Origin: Orobanche coerulescens
Taxonomy: Eukaryota > Streptophyta > Magnoliopsida > Lamiales > Orobanchaceae
NCBI GenBank assembly: GCA_033398695.1
Contig: CM065802.1
Location: 143,082,096 to 143,146,095 of the forward strand
DNA: 64,000 nt
Direction of reading: 5' to 3'
The notes under the pieces are model-generated. The model worked only from the letters and a program-made list of their open reading frames with translations, did not search any database and was not told the origin of the DNA. A program made the translations under genes and the position numbers. The first letter of the stretch is position 1. Each line of letters opens with the position of its first letter. This document shows positions 11,258 to 21,600 of the stretch, in pieces.

Positions 11258-11888
11258 GCATTTGGCCTGACCTGTGTGCTTTAGGACATGTTTCTGCTGG
11301 CATTTAACATACAGAACCTGGAAACCGGTCCGACCCGTATCGCCTTAAACTCACCGACAGCGATCCACACCTGGGTCTAGTGGGTGAGGCCAGTGAAATA
11401 CATCAACTCATATAATTTGATTAATTAATATATGCCTTTCCCTTGTAATATTGCTATAATATGTGGGTTGGAGTCCAACTTCTATATGGTTTCTCCGATA
11501 TTATGTACTCTTTTAGAGAAATTTCCTTTGCTTGTTTGACTGTTGACGAAGTCTTTTGATTTGCCTCACCTGGTGATAGTTTTGATGTATTTACTGTCAA
11601 AAAAATTATATTGAATGTTGATATTTATATAGTCTTGTACATATTATACGAATATGGAACAAACACAAATAGAATACATAAATCCGGTATCTGTTGCTGT
11701 TCCATTTAGCGCACCCTTTTCCATCTCACATTCAGTAAGTGGAGAGGTTAATTTCCATTGCCAATTTTGGCAGTTTGCGTTTTCGAGGGCACTTTACTCA
11801 TTATTTCTGTTGAAGTTTCTGTTTTATTTCATAAAGCTACAAAAAGAAATCAGTGGGGTTGTTAATGAGATTTTTATGTTTCTTTTGG
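11258..11888 (+). other. DUF604 intron 1, copy 1
   Basis: Non-coding; no ORF with a family match. It is repeated at 25447-26077 and 42504-43129. Its 3' end in this copy is TTTCTTTTGG where the other two have TTTCTTTTAG, so the splice acceptor is lost here. Confidence 0.6.
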
Positions 11889-12431
11889 ATTGATATAAGA
11901 GGCAATCCTTTCGGTGTCCTGGCGGCACATCCATTGGCACCTTTAGTTTCTCTTCATCACCTCGACTACGTCGAGCCATTATTTACAAACCAGACTCAGC
12001 TCGACACGTTGAGAGCCTTAATGGAAGCTTATGATCTTGATCCTTCCAGGACCCTGCAACAATGTTTTTGTTACCATCATAGGAATAAATGGTCAGTTTC
12101 AATTGCATGGGGCTATACTGTACAAATATACCCGACTTTGTTGACGGCCAGGGAGCTGGAAATACCACTACTAACTTTCCAAACGTGGAGGAGTTGGAAA
12201 GAGGGACCTTTCACGTTCAATACTCGTCCACTGAGCTCTGATCCGTGTAAAAATCCAATTGTCTTTTATTTAAACTCAGCCAAGAAGGGCCCCGCTAGCG
12301 AGACGGTGTCGAGTTATATAAAGTTTGTCAAGAAGCCAGTAAAGAATTGCAACAGGCATTACGCTCGTGCTACGGCTATTAACAAGATCATCGTTTCAGT
12401 GCCGAAAATGGATCCTCATGATTGGAAGCAG
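11889..12431 (+). pseudogene. DUF604 glycosyltransferase exon 2, copy 1
   Basis: The 543-bp exon (181 codons, phase 0 at both ends) is open throughout. It encodes the C-terminal half of the domain: IDIRGNPFGVLAAHPLAP, SLHHLDYVEPLF, QQCFCYHHRNKWSVSIAWGY and NRHYARATAINK. The donor is intact (CAG/GTTCGT). The acceptor has changed from AG to GG, so this copy should not splice normally. It sits between the remnant fold-back arm and a truncated copia element. Confidence 0.85.
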
Positions 12432-12511
12432 GTTCGTATCTCCTAATTTTATGTTGAAGAAGCAAGTCCTGATCTTAGCTTTTGAGTTCATATAGAAAGT
12501 TTTATGCATTA

Positions 12512-13375
12512 TGTCGAGTATTGGTCCGAATCGGGTGGCAAATTATTACAATACTTATAACAAATATAACTATTACACGAATCTACTCGGGATAGGGATT
12601 AGGGATTACACAACTTCTAATTAAAATGAATCAAACAAAAACTGAAAAATTTAAGAACAGTGAGTGAAGGAAATGCAAACCAAACGGCCGTAGCCGATCG
12701 GAAGTGATGTCACTGTCGGAGAAACATCCCGGCTCACTCCTCCGTCTCCGTAGCCACGTCCAGGATTCACAAGACCCGCGACCAGCACCAGAAAACGAAA
12801 AACCCACCACCGGACCGGAAGCAACCACCGGAGGAATCAAAGCACTCAGCAAGATTCAACCGAAACGAACCCCAGAAACCTCAGATCTCGAATTCTCACA
12901 AGCCTCACCCACAAGACACTCAATTATTTCACAGAGAAAAATCGAGGTAATCAAAAAATATCACTTGTTCTCTCTTCGTTTTGTTGTGCTTTCATCTCAC
13001 ACGGAAATGACATTTATAGGAGAATCGGAACAACAAACGAAGAGAGGAAATCGGAAAAGATTTAGTTTCCATATCGGAAGAACAGGGTCAACCGAGGAGA
13101 AGAGGAAAGAAAATCGGGAGAGATAAGGGAGGGTGGAGGCGGACGGTGAAAAGGAGAAAATGAGGGGTAGGGTTAGCAGGGGTAAGGGTTTTATATTAGG
13201 GCAAATATAAAACCAACGGCCGAGAATAAAAGATGCCAAATAAATGGCCAGGATTAATCTCATGATAATGGGCTGCTTCCAAAGGTTCCGGGCCGGGTCC
13301 GTTTTTGAGGTGGGCTGCAGGAGATTTAATTTGGGCCCTCATAATTTTAATCATTTGGGCCAAATAAACCCAACA
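12512..13375 (-). repeat. Copia LTR (3' LTR), unit 1 copy
   Basis: The 864-bp LTR is the same as those at 26701, 43753 and 49404. Its first bases are TGTCGAG instead of TGTTGAG; it ends CCCAACA. A 140-codon plus-strand frame (12704-13126) recurs in all four LTR copies but looks like LTR sequence rather than a gene. Confidence 0.9.
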
Positions 13376-13589
13376 AATCTCCACCTGGGCCAAATGAGTC
13401 ATCGGGGTACATAAGGGAGACAGAGGTCATCATCGTCGTAGGACATTACCTGCACACAAAACACAAAGTAAGTACAGGTAATCACAAAGAAAGGTAGCAA
13501 TCACTAAGACAGCAAGATTATCACAAAGATAGCAAAAAAATAATTCACTAAGAATGCAAAGCCATCACAAAGAAGGCAAAGACTAAGAG

Positions 13590-14231
13590 TTAGTCTTGAG
13601 TTCCCAAGTTCAGAAGGTCGGTGCAGGACACGAACTTCTCCAAAGGCAAGCATTTGGTGCCCATATCTGCAGGATTGAATTTTGAAGGAATTTTTCCAAG
13701 CTCAAGTTCACCTTTTTCAACAATGTCACGAATAAAATGAAATTTAACATCAATATGTTTAGTGCGGTCATGAAAGACAGGATTTTTGCATAGCTGAATT
13801 CTAGATTGACTATCCGAAAATACCACGACTTTTTCTTTCAGAAAACCGATTTCGGATAAAAGACCCTTTAGCCATATGGCTTCTTTAAATGCCTCGGTTG
13901 TAGCAACATATTCAAATTCAGTTGTAGATAAAGCAACAACATTCTGTAACTGAGATTTCCAACTAATGCAAGAGCCACAAAGGGTAAACACATAAGAGGT
14001 CGTGGATTTTCGATTGTCACGATCATTAGCAAAGTTAGAATCTACATATCCAACAAGTTTAACACCATCACCAGATTTAGAAAACTTAATACCAACATCC
14101 ACAGAGGATTTCAGATAACGGAGAAGCCACTTCAAGGCTTCCCAATGTGGCATACCAGGATTAGACATGTATCTACTCAAGCAACTAACCGAATAGGCTA
14201 TATCGGGTCTGGTACTAACCATGAGATACAT
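13590..14231 (-). pseudogene. Copia pol fragment: end of RT and RNase H, unit 1
   Basis: On the minus strand it encodes the C-terminal part of a Ty1-copia polyprotein: STRPDIAYSVSCLSRYMSN, GYVDSNFANDRDNRKSTTSY, TTEFEYVATTEAFKEAIWL and TKHIDVKFHFIRD. The full element in unit 3 has the same sequence. Here it stops abruptly at 14231/14232 against MULE terminal sequence, so the rest of pol, gag and the 5' LTR are absent. Confidence 0.9.
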
Positions 14232-14253
14232 AAAACTATAAGTTTTTGGTACC
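14232..14253. repeat. Partial extra copy of the MULE terminal repeat
   Basis: AAAACTATAAGTTTTTGG, seen inside the MULE terminal repeat about 90 bp further in, also occurs outside it at the copia junction. The left end of the MULE is therefore partly duplicated. The same is seen at 28421-28442. Confidence 0.6.
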
Positions 14254-14345
14254 ATTTTAATACCAAAGCATAAAATTGATAAGTTCTATATCCTCATTCA
14301 TAAAATTATAAGTTTTTGGTACCATTTTGATTAAAAAGACTAAAA
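14254..14345 (+). repeat. MULE left terminal inverted repeat, unit 1
   Basis: Matches the complement of 23775-23867 over about 90 bp with few differences. Confidence 0.75.
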
Positions 14346-14957
14346 TGTCCTCTCTTTTGTTGTATTGTTGACTTCTCTCTTTTTTTATTTATTTAATTTA
14401 AACTACTTTTCTTCTCTTTTTTCTTTTTTACTTTCCTCCTCCGATCGATATTAATGTCCAAGAACCAAAATTTAACTACAAACATATACATAAAAACAAC
14501 ACAACCATTTTATTTTTGACAAAGGGTCTCTCAAAAAATCTTATAGAAATCACAAGATTGTTCGAAAATAAAAGTTGACGTTGAAATAGGACTTCATTTG
14601 TCGTGCTTCTGAGTTCATAAAGAAGGTATGCATCATTATTTGAACGATGAAAAAAAATTCCAGATCTGTTCTTACGGACACGATCGCTGCACACGATGGG
14701 AAGCCACCGTGTGCAACGATCGTGTGCAACGATCGTGCGCAACGACCTTAACATCGTGCGCAACACTAACGTGTACACGATCGTTTAACACGATCGTCTA
14801 AAATCGTGTGCAGCGATCGTGTTCATGGACAGAAACTTGCACACGATCACTGCACACGGTAGTATACGACCGTGTGCATCGGTCGTGTCCAAGGCAGACA
14901 GTTTTATAATATTGTTCGCTCATTTTTCTGAATAGTTAATCATCTTTTTATAATCAG
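14346..14957 (+). other. MULE 5' region upstream of the MURA start
   Basis: No gene is seen. It holds the first palindrome array and ends in TTTTTATAATCAG directly before the MURA ATG. That resembles a splice acceptor, so the array may lie in a leader intron. Confidence 0.5.
14672..14905. repeat. Palindromic CACGATCGTG-type array A1 (unit 1)
   Basis: Clustered variants of ACACGATCG, CGATCGTGTGC and ACGACCGTGTGC in both orientations, ending GTGTCCAAGGCAG. It is the first of six such arrays in this MULE; the unit 2 counterpart is 28866-29075. Confidence 0.85.
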
Positions 14958-17012
14958 ATGTCGTGGCAGCGTATTTTGATACATCACGGTGGTCATTGGG
15001 AGCGATCGACATATGTAGACGGGGACTCCTTTTTTGTCTATATCGACACGAGCAAAGTTAGTCGTGCAAACCTCGTGGGGGTTATCAGAGAGGGTTTGGG
15101 TGGTCCAAATGAGTCCGATTACAAATTATGGTACTTGACACACATGGCCAAAGGAAACAAAGTATCCTATTACGGGGCGATACCGAGATACTTCGATTAC
15201 TAGTAGAATACAAGGAGGATCCTGAGGTCTATGTTGAGAACAGCAGCTCCTCCACTCCCGAGGTTAATATGGGATGTAGCAGCTCGAGAGTAGAGCCCGG
15301 AAACATAAATTATGACATGCCTTCCAAAGAGTATCAATACGAGGAAGATGAGGAAGATGAAGAGGTGCATACATCCGAAGATGAAGATTGTTGTAAAGAC
15401 TTGCTTGAGTCACTATCTGCGGAATTTCTTGCTTGGGTTCGCCAACCGGCCCAAATGGATAAGATTATGAGTCGTCGGAACTTCTCATCCGACCATCAAT
15501 CTGCGAGCGAGCATGAGCATCTACAATCAATGCGTAACTGGATCATTCCATTTAGGACCCGGTAGTGCCGGGACTTTGGGTTGGGTCGAGCGGACCTCCA
15601 CCGATTGCAGTCGGCTAGAGGTGGGGTGCACCTTTCGTTCGAAGACGAGTTGAGGATAGCGTAGGAATGTATCATTTGGAAAACATGCTACAGTGTATCA
15701 CCGATCGTTCCCGATAAACGTATAGTGTTTATGTAAGAGTGGCGAAGAAATTGTCGAGTTTAGGTTGTGTGCTATTGAGGATGCAACTATTTGGAGAATT
15801 ACTAAGTTGACATTGGAGCACATTTGTCACCACTGATTTGAACCGTCTTTGCCGCACGATCGGTCACTCGAGGTTGCCGCCCATTATTTTGCTAAAAGAT
15901 TGACCGGTGAGGGGGTCACTTTGAGGCCAAAGGAGATGATTGCGAGAGATGTGTAGGGAGTACGGCATTGACATGCTATACGATTTGCTCCGGACGAGGA
16001 ATATAGCGATAGAGAATACATATGGCGGCTTCGATGAGTCGTATCAGAGGCTCCCATCTTATCTGTATTTGTTAAAACAGCGTAATCCAGGGACAATTTA
16101 TGATTTGCAAACGACTCGTGAGGGAGTGTTTCGCCACATGTTCGTTGCACTCGGACAGAGTATTAGGGCATTTGATACGTGCCTTCGACCGGTGATTATA
16201 GTTGATGGGACCCACATAAAGGGAAGGAATAAAGGAACTCTATTTGCGGCCGTCACATTTGACGGGAACGAGCAAGTTTTTCCTCTTGCTGTTGGTCTCG
16301 GTCCGATAGAGAACGACGAGTCATGGACTTATTTTCTGTATAACCTGCGCAGATGCTGCAATCCGACGGAAGATTTACTGATTGTGAGTGACCAACATAA
16401 AAGCATTCAGAATGCTGTTTGAGCCGTCTATCCGAATGCATTCCACGGGTTTTGCTATCACCATCTTGAAAAAAATCTGACCTCCTATGGTGCGCATGCT
16501 ATAGGACTCTTTAGAACTGCTGCCTACACGCATCGAGAAGAAGTTTTTGAAAACTACTTTTCGAAACTACATATCGAAAGCCCTAATGGGGCGCACAGGC
16601 GCCTTTCTGAAATTGGGCCAGAGAGGTGGGCTAGGTCGAAGTGTCCGGTACGACGCTATAACTTCTTGACATCCAATGCTGTTGAATGCTTTAATAATCG
16701 TATGTTGTGGGCTAGGCGTTTACCTGTTTGCTCGTTACTTGAGATATTTCGCCTAATTTTAGAGAATTAGTTTGATGAGAAGCGGGGAGAAGCTACGTCA
16801 AGAGACAATGAGTTTACAATGCACACTTTTGAAAAGCTTTCTAACTCTGTGCAAGCCAGTCTGACTCTTACCGTTCGAGCTACCACCCCACTTGTTTATA
16901 AAGTCGAATAAAACAAAGTTTCTTATGAGGTCGACCTTCGAACATGGACATGTTGTTGTCGTGAGTTTGATTTGGATCAGATTCCATGTCGTCATGCCGT
17001 TGCCGCTATAAG

Positions 17013-17514
17013 GTACATGTCTATGCTGTTGTGTGCACGATCGTTACCCACGATGGGCACGATCGTTACCCACGATGGGCACGATCGTTACCCACGATGG
17101 GCACGATCGTAACCCAATGGTCACGATCGTAACTCACGATGGTCACGATCGAAACCCACGATGGGCACAATCGTAACCCACGATGGGCACGATCGTAACC
17201 CACGATGGGCACGATCGTAACCCACGATGGGCACGATCGTAACCAATGAGGGGCACGATCGTAACCCCACGGTCGCCATGACCGTAACTCACGATCGCCC
17301 TTATCGTAACCTACGATGGGACACACGATGGGCACGATCGTAACCCAATGGGCACGATCGTAACCCCACGATCACCGTGATCGTAACACACGATCGGCGC
17401 GATCGTGTTTTGCCATCGTTTGCAAAACAGGGATGGTCTGGATTTATCACCTCATCAATATCAAAAATACATTATCCTCTACAACATCCTTTACATAATT
17501 GCTTATTGTAACAT
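17013..17514 (+). other. MURA intron holding a tandem array, unit 1
   Basis: The donor is AAG/GTACAT at 17012/17013. The unit 2 acceptor is AACAG, which here has become AACAT, so splicing should fail. The exon before ends in phase 2 (ATA AG) and the exon after (445 bp) completes the codon and stays open to TAA at 17957, supporting the intron model. Confidence 0.75.
17035..17415. repeat. Palindromic array A2 in the MURA intron (22-bp period)
   Basis: About 16 units of roughly 22 bp built from CACGATCGTAAC and CCACGATGGG. Open frames across it only translate the repeat. The unit 2 counterpart is 34164-34525. Confidence 0.9.
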
Positions 17515-18339
17515 GCGCGCCGGCAATGGTTTGTCCGTGTATGACTTTGTTAGTCGTTATTTCAAGCAACAAGGCCTTAGAGAGACTTATAAGGAGCATA
17601 TTAGTCCCATCCAACATCCTGATGAGTGGAATGTCCCACCGGAGATCTCATCCATCGTTTGCGTACCTCCAGAGGGGGTACGACAAGCCGGCCGACCAAG
17701 GATGAGTCGCGCACGGTCCGCTGTTGAAAATTTGCCCGCAGGTGGACGCCCTCAGGTGTGCGGTAGGTGTAAAAGAACCGACCACAATAGAAAATCTTGC
17801 AAAGCATTCATTCCCATAGGTGGTGTGGATTTGAATATCCCTGAAGAAACTCAAGAAATCGATGAACAAACGAGGCAAAGGCGCCGGCAGAAGAAGAGGT
17901 GTAGCATTTGCCGTAATGATGACCATGACATAAGAGGATGTCCATACCGTGAAACTTAAATTGCTTATGTATTTTTATATTTTGTGACTTACTAGCAACA
18001 ATCATGTGCTGATATTTTGATCCTCGATGGACCATGTATTGATTCAGTATTCTGATTATTAGTTGAAATGCATAATTTTGTGTCTATTTTCTTTACCTTT
18101 GAATTGAAATTTAAGTGTTCAGTTATGTAAAGCAAATAAAGGTGATTATGGAGCCAAACATTAACCATAACAAAGTAGCTCACTTCAAAGAGCAATAGTT
18201 TACAGTTCCAAAGCATATAACTTTACAAAACAAAATTTAATCACCATCACACAAAAATATCTAATAATAACATAAAAAAACAATCAATTGGATCCCTTTT
18301 CCCCAATTTCTTCGTATCTTTAGTCTTGTATCACCGTCT

Positions 18340-18649
18340 TCATGAACTTCCTCTTCCAAAATAACTTTTTTCTTTTATTCTCGAAATCTCCAAATCATTA
18401 TCATCATCACCATCTAGTATGACCGGAGTGCTCATGGTGTTTTTAAATAGGCCCTGTTTCATGGAACACATTAATTTGCAATGATAGTCACTACACATAC
18501 AACAAAATCAAAAAACTTACTCTGAGCATTGAGTATCTTCCTCTCGGCCTAGTTCTGTATGGTGGGTTGGGAGTAGGTATCCTCCTTCTTCTTTTTGGTG
18601 GTGGTGCTTCGCTTCCTCCTAAATCGGTTTCTCGTAATCGGTCGCTCAT
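18340..18649 (-). pseudogene. Small two-exon nuclear-type ORF, unit 1 (frameshifted)
   Basis: Minus-strand exon 1 (18649-18521) encodes 43 residues starting MSDRLRETDLGGSEAPPPKR with a basic stretch PKRRRRIP that looks like a nuclear localisation signal. The donor is GTAAGT, the intron is 67 bp, and the acceptor ACAG leads to exon 2 (18453-18340), which has an acidic DGDDDNDLE stretch. Compared with unit 2, one base is missing after the acidic stretch, causing an early stop. It matches no family I know. It lies between MURA and the Ulp1 gene, on the Ulp1 strand. Confidence 0.55.
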
Positions 18650-18805
18650 TTCGCGTATTTGATTTTAATGAATTTTAACTGATGTTAATTGATTAGGGTT
18701 TGAAGTGAAAAAGGGGGGGACCGACCCACGATGGGATTTTATAATAAAGGGGGGGACCGACCCACGATGGGATTTTATAATAAAATACTTTGACCTTTGA
18801 AGTAA

Positions 18806-18967
18806 ACACGATCGTGTACACGATCGCCGCGATCGCGTGTTCCAATCGTGTGACACGTTGGCAACCAGGTATCGCGTTGTCTTTGGTGTCAAATTGGTGT
18901 TGTATCCACGTATGCACACGATCGTGTACACGGTCGTGTCCACGATGGAACACACGATCGTGTGCAC
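18806..18967. repeat. Palindromic array A3 (unit 1)
   Basis: CACGATCGTG-type words upstream of the small minus-strand ORF. It includes the first copy of a 55-bp block reused in the 413-bp tandem repeat. Confidence 0.85.
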
Positions 18968-19855
18968 AAGAACATCAAGAATTTTCACCAATTTCTCAAA
19001 TTACTCGTCAATTTAGGTGTTGTTACTTATATATTAACAATTATTTGTTAATGATACACTTATCTAAAAAGTTATTGATTGAATTAACATAATATATTGC
19101 ATATCATGTGTCGTCCAATTGTTCTCAGTGTATTAGTACGTACGGATAAGTTCAATCATCTGGATGAATTACCTCATATACTAATAAATTACAACGAAAT
19201 GACAAATAGGAGTTTGTATAAGAAGCTATATAGTAATTAATGTTTGAACAAGCGATGTTTGAATCACAAAACATCATTCTAGATAACACAATAGTTCAAA
19301 TTTGCAAAAATACCAAAAGTTCATATGCACACGATCGTGTACACGGTCGTGTCCACGATGGAACACACGATCGTGTGCACAAGAACATCAAGAATTTTCA
19401 CCAATTTCTCAAATTACTCGTCAATTTATGTGTTGTTACTTATATATTAACAATTATTTGTTAATGATACACTTATCTAAAAAGTTATTGATTGAATTAA
19501 CATAATATATTGCATATCATGTGTCGTCCAATTGTTCTCAGTGTATTGAAATGCATTTAATAAGTTCAATCATCTGGATGAATTACCTCATATACTAATG
19601 AATTATAACGAAATGACAAATAGGAGTTTGTATTAGAAGCTATATAGTAATTAATGTTTGAACAAGCGATGTTTGAATCACAAAACATCATTCTAGATAA
19701 CACAATAGTTCAAATTTGCAAAAATACCAAAAGTTCATATGCACACGATCGTGTACACGGTCGTGTCCAGCCGTGTGCACGATGGAACACACGATCGTGT
19801 GCACGGCCGTGCCCACGATGGTACTCACGGTCGTTTGCACACGGTCATGCCAGCC
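18911..19855. repeat. 413-bp tandem repeat between MURA and Ulp1 (unit 1)
   Basis: The word TATGCACACGATCG starts at 18911, 19324 and 19738, a period of 413-414 bp. Each period has a palindromic head (arrays A3, A4, A5) and an AT-rich body including TTGTTAATGATACACTTATC. No coding function is seen; short ORFs are repeat translations. The unit 2 copy is 36022-36950. Confidence 0.85.
19327..19381. repeat. Palindromic array A4 (unit 1)
   Basis: Short block of CACGATCGTG words at the head of the second 413-bp repeat. Confidence 0.8.
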
Positions 19856-19955
19856 ATCGTGCGCACACGACAGCATCAACCCATGACCGTGGGTAGGTTG
19901 CACACGATCGTAACACACGATGGCCACGATCGTGTGTATCCATCGTGTGTAACAC
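19741..19955. repeat. Palindromic array A5 (unit 1)
   Basis: Longer block of CACGATCGTG, CACGGCCGTG and CCATCGTGTG words just downstream (3') of the Ulp1 gene. Confidence 0.85.
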
Positions 19956-21489
19956 AGAGCCAACACATTAAGATTTAACAACACTGACACATTCATATTG
20001 CCAAAACTGTCTAAATACAACTTAAATATTTAACAACACACCATAAACTATTCTACATGTCTAAAGACAACATAAAGATTTTAGCATCTAAACCATATCG
20101 ATATTTCTTAATATATTTTTCATTAAGTTCCTTGATTTGGTGCCTTGCTCCTGGGTTTGCTGAGACGAGTCGATCCAAGTACATGCACGCGAAGGGGCCA
20201 CAACTGTGATTGTCGTTTTGTATGAACTGTAGCTCTCGTGGAATAATTTTGAAACTCATCTCCGTGTCATACTTCGTTTTCGATTGGTTGTTCATCCAAT
20301 ACCCGGATTGAGCTAGCACACGAGGCATCAGATGCATAATCGGTCGCAGTTGGTTGAATCGGTATCGACCATCTTCGTGGTGGTGTGACAAGGAATCGTA
20401 CAACTCCACGGTCCATGCTATGATGTCAATCTTGATAGTCACCCAGTGGCTTTGGTCGAGGCAACAAATGGCAATGATCTGTTCAAACAAAATATGTAAT
20501 CATATAAGATCATCACATCAAACATAGCGAATCATTTATAAATATTAATTTCAAATGGCAACAAATCGTCAATTATTTATAAATATAAATTTCAAACTTA
20601 CTTCGTTGCAATTTAACCATGGAACCGCATGTGGTGTATCAAGACCTGTCATGTAGTCCTCGATGCATTTAGGAATTTTCCACTCCTTGTAAACCGGCTT
20701 CCCCGTCACCTTGATACCAAGTGGATCATCCGGATGGAGTCTTGCAAACTCGTTGGCCAAAACTAACTACAAAAAGCCAAACCACAAAATTAAAAAAAAT
20801 CGATATCAAACCAATGATATACAAGTGAGTAGGTTATAGAACTTACGTAAAATAGGGAGCCGACAAGTACAGTGCCAACTCTACCGACACCAACACTACG
20901 GACTCCCCTCCGAAGCCTCGCTCGAGTCGCAAGCACATAACAGTCTATCACCTTGGCATCAAAGTCTTCACGGCTAGACTCTATCCGGTCAAATAACGCC
21001 TGGGTGAGAGCATGCCTAGTCTCCAAACACCGGAAAATAGCATCACGTGGCTGCTCCCTCCTAAACTGTAGGTACAACTTCTTCAGAGCCTCGCTATCTC
21101 TTGGAGGCACAACCACAAAAGGCTCCCGAAGAGCAGCAGATGGTCGACTCACTCGCGGTGGAAGACTACGCTCACCCAAATGCTGCGTTCCGGCACTCTC
21201 ACCATCTTCGTCACCCTCAGCATCCCTCTCCCAACTATAACGATCAGAGAGCTGTACAGCCGGCTGCTCAATCTCAAAAACTGGTTGCTCGACCTGAAAT
21301 GGAGGTTGCTGCTCAGGACCACCACCCTCACTTCGAAACATCGCACTGTAATGATGCTCGTCCTGAAACCAGTCGAACATCGTCCCATACTGCTGAAACG
21401 GTGCCTCAAATGGCTCACACTGATGCTCGTAATCAAGGGGCTGCTGAGTCAGAATGATGAATCTGAGAATGGTGACTGTGCTGGACCTC

Positions 21490-21600
21490 AGAATGGTGGG
21501 TAGGCGGATGCTGAGAATGGTGACTCGGCTGACGCTGAGAATGGTGACTCGGCTGACGCTGAGAATGATGACTAGGCTGACGATGAGAATGGTGACTGTG
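21490..21600 (-). repeat. 27-bp minisatellite coding for PSHHSQRQ units
   Basis: About four in-frame copies of a 9-residue unit (PSHHSQRQ-type) within the linker between DUF1985 and the protease domain. It is also present in unit 2 (about 38560-38660). Confidence 0.8.

Larger units (their letters stand above)
14958..17959 (+). pseudogene. MULE transposase (MURA), broken, unit 1
   Basis: The N-terminal part (14958-15203) has ILIHHGGHWERSTYVDGDSF, typical of MURA starts, followed after a frame change by an acidic stretch (15205-15560). A decayed MUDR-like region spans 15600-15930. The DDE MULE domain follows from 15940: VIIVDGTHIKGRNKGTLF, LLIVSDQHKSI and FHGFCYHHLEKNL. Then come the SWIM zinc finger (CCCREFDLDQIPCRHAVAA, about 16950-17005), an intron (17013-17514), and a last exon with two CCHC knuckles (CGRCKRTDHNRKSC, CSICRNDDHDIRGC). 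In-frame stops are at 16420-16422, about 16768-16770 and about 16909-16911; the last two are sense codons in unit 2. It is not functional as written. Confidence 0.85.

Noticed and set aside
12704..13126. 140-codon plus-strand ORF in the copia LTR, kept in all four LTR copies
   Set aside because: It lies wholly inside an LTR, antisense to the element; its presence in every copy follows from LTR similarity and it shows no known domain.
17066..17335. Minus-strand open frame of 89 codons across the MURA intron array (and similar frames at 34195-34507, 18665-18991, 35791-36101)
   Set aside because: These only translate the 22-bp or palindromic repeats; residues repeat with the DNA period and there is no domain.
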